In this document: positions 60,456 through 64,000 of the stretch, piece by piece | Layout of the letters: every line of letters begins with the position of its first letter | Numbering within the stretch: position 1 is the first letter of the stretch | Assembly: GCF_902150045.1 (NCBI RefSeq) | Contig: NZ_CABFVU010000004.1 | Span: 248,001 to 312,000 of the forward strand | From: Chitinophaga polysaccharea | GTDB taxonomy: Bacteria > Bacteroidota > Bacteroidia > Chitinophagales > Chitinophagaceae | Reading direction: 5' to 3' | DNA: 64,000 nucleotides | The notes under the pieces: generated by a model | What the model was told of the DNA's origin: nothing | Databases searched by the model: none | The model's input: only the letters and a program-made list of their open reading frames with translations | Position numbers and translations under genes: made by a program

Positions 60456-60818
60456 ACCCGTAGAAAATTGATGAATGATTATACTGGTATCATATCAAAA
60501 TCAAGCCAATGCTTATACCCGCTATATCCTGGTTTTACGTGAAATTATTGAGGAAATTGTGAAACAGTTTGCCGGTGTAATGTGGTCACTTATTACCGGT
60601 GTATTTTGTTTTCCTGCCGGACTGCATTACCAGGTAAACAATAACTCCTATAACAACTACGATCAATGCAATTTTCTGATATACCTTCATTGAATATGCT
60701 GTGTGTTTTCTTTTGAAGTGCTTATTGCTGTTGCGTTTGCTGGTATTTGCTGGCATGATTTTGTAAGATGGATTAAGAAAGAAATGAAACAGATTTACTC
60801 ATTCTTAAACCAGGTATT
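60456..60818 (+). other. 363-bp gap with no supported gene
   Basis: A 72-residue open frame (60475-60693) has no protein-like pattern. No stable hairpin with T-run or clear promoter is seen. The region is AT-rich and likely holds the promoters of both flanking genes. Confidence 0.4.
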
Positions 60819-61058
60819 ATGGAAAACATAGTGAACCAGCAACATGATGAAGGGGAAGTAGCAAAGGCCATAGAAAATCAAACGGCAAAACTGCCTTCCG
60901 ACACTTTTTTATGGGCATCTGTAGGTGCTATGGGATTGTCGCTGGCGCTGCAATGTCTGGGCAAAAAACATGTCAGCCTGTTCATTGGTCAGTGGGCGGC
61001 GCCTTTCCTTCTTTTTGGGATTTACAATAAAATCGTTAAGGTAGAAGGTAACGATTAG
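60819..61058 (+). CDS. Small membrane protein
   Basis: A 79-residue protein with a polar start (HDEGEVAKAIENQTAKLPSD) and two hydrophobic helices (about 29-46 and 52-68). The pattern LPSDTFLWASVGAMGLSLALQ-LGKKHVSLFIGQWAAPFLL-GIYNKIVK is familiar from small Bacteroidota proteins of unknown function. Monocistronic. Confidence 0.7.
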   Translation: MENIVNQQHDEGEVAKAIENQTAKLPSDTFLWASVGAMGLSLALQCLGKKHVSLFIGQWAAPFLLFGIYNKIVKVEGND

Positions 61059-61123
61059 TTACATGGTGAATGTAAGGTGAAAGCAGCAGGCGCCTGTTCA
61101 GGCTACCTGCTGTTTTTTTGCGC

Positions 61124-61894
61124 TTAAACAGATTGGTTGATGGGAAGTATACTGCTGGTCATCAGGTTGCAGCGCCAGGGTTGTTGTAAGAGGAACAGTA
61201 CTAATGCGGCAATATCTTCAGGGAATAGCATTTCCTGCTTCTGTTGCATTTCCTCTTTTTTTTCCGCCGGCATTTCCAGCAGATCGGTACCCACAAGCCC
61301 CGGCTCAATCAGAGATACTTTAATATTCAGTGACTGCACTTCTTTTCGCAGGGCTTCGGAAAAAGCCTGGATACCTGCCTTGGTGGCCGTATATACCGAA
61401 CTGTTAGCAGATCTTACGTCTGCACTGAGAGAGCCAATGAATACAATCTGCCCACCATTTTTTTCTTTCATGCGCTTTATCGCTTCATTTGAGCAGGCCA
61501 GGTAAGCCAGTAAGTTTGTGTTGAGAACATACTGCCAGTCTTCATAAGTACCTTCCTGTATACCCTTGAACGGAAGCGCCGCGTTATTGATTAGCACATC
61601 AAGTTTTTCAAAATGTTTATCTACCTGTCTGAAGGTTTCTTCAATACCTTTCTTCTCTGCAATATCTGCGGTGAATCCGTAAACCTTATCTTCCATACCG
61701 ACATCTTTAAATGCCTTTAAGGTATCATCCAGTTCAGGCCGGTGCCTGCCAAACACCATTACACGGGCGCCGTATGCTCCGAGCAGCAGTGCGGTAGACC
61801 TTCCGATTCCCGTAGTGCCACCGGTGATCAGGATATTCTTCCCTGTTAGACTTTCAGGTTCATACCTGGCGATTGATGAAAAAGATTGCTGCAT
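61124..61894 (-). CDS. Short-chain dehydrogenase/reductase (SDR)
   Basis: A 256-residue classical SDR: TGGTTGIGRS (about 25-34), NNAA at 97-100, Ser in FIGSLSADVR, and Y-TATK (catalytic Tyr/Lys). Like serine 3-dehydrogenase or 3-oxoacyl reductase relatives; the substrate is unknown. It shares strand with the large gene upstream (22 bp gap), so both may be cotranscribed. Confidence 0.9.
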   Translation of the reverse strand: MQQSFSSIARYEPESLTGKNILITGGTTGIGRSTALLLGAYGARVMVFGRHRPELDDTLKAFKDVGMEDKVYGFTADIAEKKGIEETFRQVDKHFEKLDVLINNAALPFKGIQEGTYEDWQYVLNTNLLAYLACSNEAIKRMKEKNGGQIVFIGSLSADVRSANSSVYTATKAGIQAFSEALRKEVQSLNIKVSLIEPGLVGTDLLEMPAEKKEEMQQKQEMLFPEDIAALVLFLLQQPWRCNLMTSSILPINQSV

Positions 61895-61915
61895 AAGAAT
61901 ATATTTTAGATGGTT

Positions 61916-64000
61916 TTATTTCCAGCTGATGACGATCTGCTGGTTTCCTTTAAGTTTAAATTCAAGGTGCCCGTTATCGTATACAGTGGCATTCAGGGCA
62001 TCCCTTCCGTTTGTTACCGTGATGCGTGGCAATTCCTTACGCTTTTTAATGGGCATAATGCGCATATGACAGGCGCCTTTTTTATGTCCGAGTAACCGGA
62101 AGGTGGCTGTTTTTCCCCTGGTGCTGAAACCCGCTGTGGGGTAATCAATGTATACAAGAAGTGATTCACCCGGGATGGTGTAATAATGATGAGGGACCAA
62201 TGTAAAAGGCAGCCCTGCCCCGTATACTTCCTGCCCTACGGTTCCTGACTCAGCCCATCCATCCTGGAGATCTTCTATGGGAAGCCACAACTCTTTTGCC
62301 ACTTCCCCTGTTTTAGTGTTTTTTGCAATGCAATCATCGGGTAACATGGGAGGATAGTAATAGTTCGCCCGGTTGATATAGTAGCGTATAAACTCTGCCA
62401 GCAGCAGCCGGATAGAAGCTGGTATTGAAATATCCTCTGCCAGCAACAGGTAATCGCTGAAAGAAGCAAAACATTCCGTTTCCTCATAAACAGCGGTATA
62501 TGGCGCATCCCGCAGCGGAAACATAGCGAAGAAAGTAGAATAGTTTACAGCAAACCCGTAATTGCAATTCCACAACCACACATGCTTAAACATATTGGCC
62601 AGGCAGAGGTAACTGATATTTAAGTACACTTCGTTTTTGGTAAGCGTGAACAGTTTCAATGCAGTGAATGCAGAGAAAGCAGTATTATTGGCCTGGTAAA
62701 AAAGCTCAAATCCTTCTCCCTGTAATGACAGGCAGGCTCTTTTAGCTTCTTCCAGGTATTCCTCTTTTTGAGTCACCTCCCATGCCAGCAGCATCGTTTT
62801 GGCATAAATACCCGGCACATCTTTTTCACCTCCTTTACCAGGTTCTGTTTCTGCTTTTATTACTTCCAGTGTTTCCATATTATAGAATACCGGCCACTTA
62901 TAGTTAAAATGATGCGCTACCCTGATAGCAAAATCCAGCGAATGGGAAAGCTTGTCCATAATGCCTTTATGACCCTGCTTTACCAGGCGGATGAGGTTTA
63001 ACAACGGATGATGGAGATACCAGCTATCCATAACCAGCGGATGCTTATGCTCTTCTGATTTATCAAGCCGGTGCGCAGCGGCAGGCAGCCATCGCACGAA
63101 GGTGTTTAGCTTGTTGTCATAGAAGTCCGGTATTATGTTTATGAGGTCATTTATGATCTTCATTTCCCGCTTATTCCATTTCTGGTATTCCGTTAGAGGA
63201 AGTAACACCGCCATTTGCACCATTAGCTCGGGAGGTGTTTTATAATCGCATACATAGGCATTCAAAAAGGCATGCCCGTTTACCTGGCACCAGCTGCCAG
63301 CGCTGTGCTCCAGGTCGTACCACGCCTTTTCAGCTATTTCCGGCCAGTGATGATATTGTGTGTTGGGTTTTGGGAGACGCAGATAGATCTCCGCCAGCAG
63401 GTCCATGAACTGTATGGACATTTCTGTTTCATTTGCAGGTATTTTAGCATCCATAACTATAAAGGCGTCGCTGATGGTGTAAGTTTTACCTGTCTTTAAA
63501 AATTGCTTATCCGATGATGGCAGCATAAAGCCGATATCCGGCCAGGTGCCGCCAACTGTATTGCTGAGGGAAGTCTTCGTTTGCCCGCAATAGTTACCCA
63601 GTGCAGAAAGATTTTGCAGGTACAGCACTGCGCCTGAGTGAGGCGCCTTTATACCAAAATAGATCATCCCGGTGCGGGGGCCGTTTTGGGAAGCATAAAT
63701 ATCACCTTCAGGAAACCCGCTGCTGCCGGCGGAATTCAACGGCATTATGTCACGCGGCCAGTAATGAAAAGCAAGTGCAGCTTTTGGTGTAACAGTAGTT
63801 CTGCAGCGAAAACAGGGATACCCGTTGTGATAAAGATCCAGGGTGACCTGGTATGTGGCTGCCAGCGTGTCCAACTGGAAAATGGCCTGGTTCCTTTTCT
63901 TTGTAGTACTTTTTATTTCAATTTTATCATGCGGGGCATATACCGCCCTGAAGGTAATACGTGCGCCTTCAGGCCATTCGGTCATTACCCATAATGCATC
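61916..64000 (-). CDS. Large unidentified protein, 5' end outside window
   Basis: The frame is open to the right edge (D-A-L-W-V precedes the ATG at 63985), so the start may be beyond it. About 695 residues are visible. The N-terminal third is beta-rich (FRAVYAPHDKIEIKS..., NSAGSSGFPEGDIYASQNGPRTGMIYFG), the middle is alpha-helical with repeated WY/W-L motifs resembling an alpha/alpha toroid of a glycosidase or lyase, and the end is a beta domain (SLLVYIDYPTAGFSTRGKTATFRLLGHKKG). I do not recognise the family. Possible glycan-active enzyme, by fold impression only. Confidence 0.5.
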   Translation of the reverse strand, partial: DALWVMTEWPEGARITFRAVYAPHDKIEIKSTTKKRNQAIFQLDTLAATYQVTLDLYHNGYPCFRCRTTVTPKAALAFHYWPRDIMPLNSAGSSGFPEGDIYASQNGPRTGMIYFGIKAPHSGAVLYLQNLSALGNYCGQTKTSLSNTVGGTWPDIGFMLPSSDKQFLKTGKTYTISDAFIVMDAKIPANETEMSIQFMDLLAEIYLRLPKPNTQYHHWPEIAEKAWYDLEHSAGSWCQVNGHAFLNAYVCDYKTPPELMVQMAVLLPLTEYQKWNKREMKIINDLINIIPDFYDNKLNTFVRWLPAAAHRLDKSEEHKHPLVMDSWYLHHPLLNLIRLVKQGHKGIMDKLSHSLDFAIRVAHHFNYKWPVFYNMETLEVIKAETEPGKGGEKDVPGIYAKTMLLAWEVTQKEEYLEEAKRACLSLQGEGFELFYQANNTAFSAFTALKLFTLTKNEVYLNISYLCLANMFKHVWLWNCNYGFAVNYSTFFAMFPLRDAPYTAVYEETECFASFSDYLLLAEDISIPASIRLLLAEFIRYYINRANYYYPPMLPDDCIAKNTKTGEVAKELWLPIEDLQDGWAESGTVGQEVYGAGLPFTLVPHHYYTIPGESLLVYIDYPTAGFSTRGKTATFRLLGHKKGACHMRIMPIKKRKELPRITVTNGRDALNATVYDNGHLEFKLKGNQQIVISWK

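Noticed and set aside
60475..60693. 72-residue open frame
   Set aside because: No hydrophobic or domain pattern, no ribosome-binding site and no conserved look; likely chance.

Overview
The window reads as chromosomal DNA of a member of the Bacteroidota, most likely Chitinophagaceae and probably Chitinophaga or a close relative. Three lines of evidence support this: a SusC/SusD pair, a type IX secretion (T9SS) type B sorting domain beside PorP/SprF and OmpA-family genes, and many lipoproteins with Bacteroidota-style lipoboxes. No 16S gene is present, so the genus is inferred.

Layout. (1) 1-8.1 kb: the 3' end of mutS2, an AraC-type regulator and a complete RND efflux operon (periplasmic adaptor, inner-membrane pump, outer-membrane channel). 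(2) 8.3-15.8 kb: a tRNA-Ser(UGA) followed by an AT-rich accessory island. It holds a truncated tyrosine integrase, two copies (one broken) of a pair encoding a zincin-like lipoprotein and a small secreted protein, an intact IS256-family insertion sequence whose ends and 8-bp target duplication can be read directly, a stand-alone streptopain-propeptide (Spi)-like lipoprotein, and a gene-poor stretch with a long palindrome and 24-bp tandem repeats. (3) 15.8-31.4 kb: a T9SS cassette made of a 4211-residue secreted protein (three N-terminal repeats, Ig-like domains, 22 Calx-beta repeats, DUF11, type B sorting domain), a PorP/SprF-like protein and a TPR/PD40/OmpA protein. (4) 31.4-36 kb: a minus-strand cluster with a stand-alone HsdR-N nuclease, a DUF4407 membrane protein and a partner, then an HNH remnant, two small cysteine-rich proteins and a membrane protein preceded by two TACGG-N4-CCGTA palindromes. 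(5) 36-47.3 kb: an MDR oxidoreductase, an SDR divergent from its HxlR regulator, an orphan SusCD pair, a GlsB-type membrane protein, a broken serine hydrolase, a luciferase-like oxidoreductase, and an esterase divergent from a LysR regulator. (6) 47.3-55.5 kb: a probable heme-acquisition locus with a TonB-dependent receptor, an AraC/PchR-like regulator, an IsdG-like monooxygenase coupled to a 41-residue membrane peptide, three HmuY-like lipoproteins and two DUF5018-like lipoproteins. (7) 55.5-64 kb: miscellaneous genes, including a decapitated Crp/Fnr gene beside a perfect CRP-type site, an MBL hydrolase, a manganese catalase overlapping a DsbA/SpxH-like gene, an SDR, and a large unidentified protein that runs off the right edge.

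The strongest candidates for something undescribed are the duplicated zincin/partner pair in the tRNA-Ser island (possibly effector plus immunity, or protease plus inhibitor), the HsdR-N/DUF4407 cluster, and the recently reshuffled Calx-beta array of the giant secreted protein. All domain names come from reading the translations by eye; no database search was possible.
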